DNA of 5,682 nt from an uncultured bacterium (GTDB lineage: Bacteria; Bacillota; Clostridia; Lachnospirales; Lachnospiraceae), in contig CAMNLO010000125.1 in the NCBI GenBank assembly GCA_946543095.1, positions 1 through 5,682 on the forward strand, read 5' to 3'. This document shows, one piece after another, positions 5,575 to 5,682 of the stretch. Made by a program: the position numbers and the translations under genes. Below the pieces are notes generated by a model. The model searched no databases. It was not told the DNA's origin and saw only the letters and a list, made by a program, of their open reading frames with translations. Position 1 is the first letter of the stretch. The number at the start of each line of letters is the position of its first letter.

Positions 5575-5604
5575 ATAATCTATTTAAATATGGCTTCCTG
5601 TCAG
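5575..5604 (-). promoter_or_regulatory. Weak candidate promoter upstream of the gene cluster
   Basis: On the minus strand CTGACA (5599-5604) is followed after 18 bases by GATTAT (5575-5580). These match the -35 and -10 consensus at 5 and 4 of 6 positions. The spacer is AT-rich and contains TATTTAAATA. A transcript from here would run into the candidate terminator at 5524-5564 almost at once, which would fit attenuation. The match is weak and could be chance. Confidence 0.25.
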
Positions 5605-5682
5605 GGCTATGCACTCACAAATCCAGATTCACAATCCTCTTTATATAATGTCAGTAGTTGATGAAAAGTCTCAACTCGCAGG

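Larger units (their letters stand above)
5169..5682. other. Gene-free region upstream of the gene cluster
   Basis: No convincing gene lies in these 514 bases. On the minus strand, in transcription order, they hold an AT-rich stretch with a weak candidate promoter (5575-5604), a candidate terminator (5524-5564), a multi-helix possible leader RNA (5335-5489) and a long interrupted hairpin (5223-5298). About 50 bases with the ribosome binding site then lead into the first gene. A short plus-strand frame at 5333-5578 has no family resemblance and crosses the structured elements. Confidence 0.65.

Noticed and set aside
5333..5578. Plus-strand open frame of 81 codons in the upstream region
   Set aside because: It crosses the structured non-coding elements, has no recognisable family and no good ribosome binding site was seen.

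Overview
The window looks like part of the conjugation module of an integrative and conjugative element (ICE) of the Tn1549/CTn type, in a gut Clostridia host, most likely Lachnospiraceae or a relative. This rests on recognisable families (PcfB/DUF3801, a VirD4/TraG coupling ATPase, Maff2, the start of a VirB6/TrbL-like protein, an AntA/KilAC antirepressor), a moderate-to-high GC content and strong AGGAGG-type ribosome binding sites. No integrase, relaxase, origin, resistance gene, insertion sequence, CRISPR array, tRNA or rRNA is visible. The genus cannot be fixed from this stretch.

All supported genes are on the minus strand, so transcription runs from the high-coordinate end to the low one. 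In that order:
(1) 5682-5169: a 514-base gene-free region with a weak candidate promoter, a candidate intrinsic terminator, a multi-helix possible leader RNA with pseudoknot potential, and a long interrupted hairpin.
(2) 5168-3272: four overlapping genes: a small single-pass membrane protein, a protein with two Cys4 clusters, an AntA/KilAC antirepressor and a PcfB-family protein.
(3) 3271-3149: a 123-base gap with a GNRA-capped hairpin.
(4) 3148-683: the VirD4-like coupling ATPase and, 15 bases on, an uncharacterised 148-residue protein.
(5) 682-310: a 373-base gene-free region with a GC-rich hairpin, a tandem 16-base repeat, a terminator-like hairpin and a possible promoter.
(6) 309-1: the Maff2 small membrane protein and the first 25 codons of a VirB6/TrbL-like channel protein.

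By analogy with related systems, the PcfB-like protein and the VirD4-like ATPase would bring the processed DNA-relaxase complex to the mating channel. Maff2 and the VirB6-like protein would belong to the membrane channel. The antirepressor may regulate the module. The most interesting parts are the two gene-free regions. They suggest that the DNA-coupling genes and the channel genes are separate transcriptional units, each behind a structured and possibly conditional leader. That is inference from sequence only.
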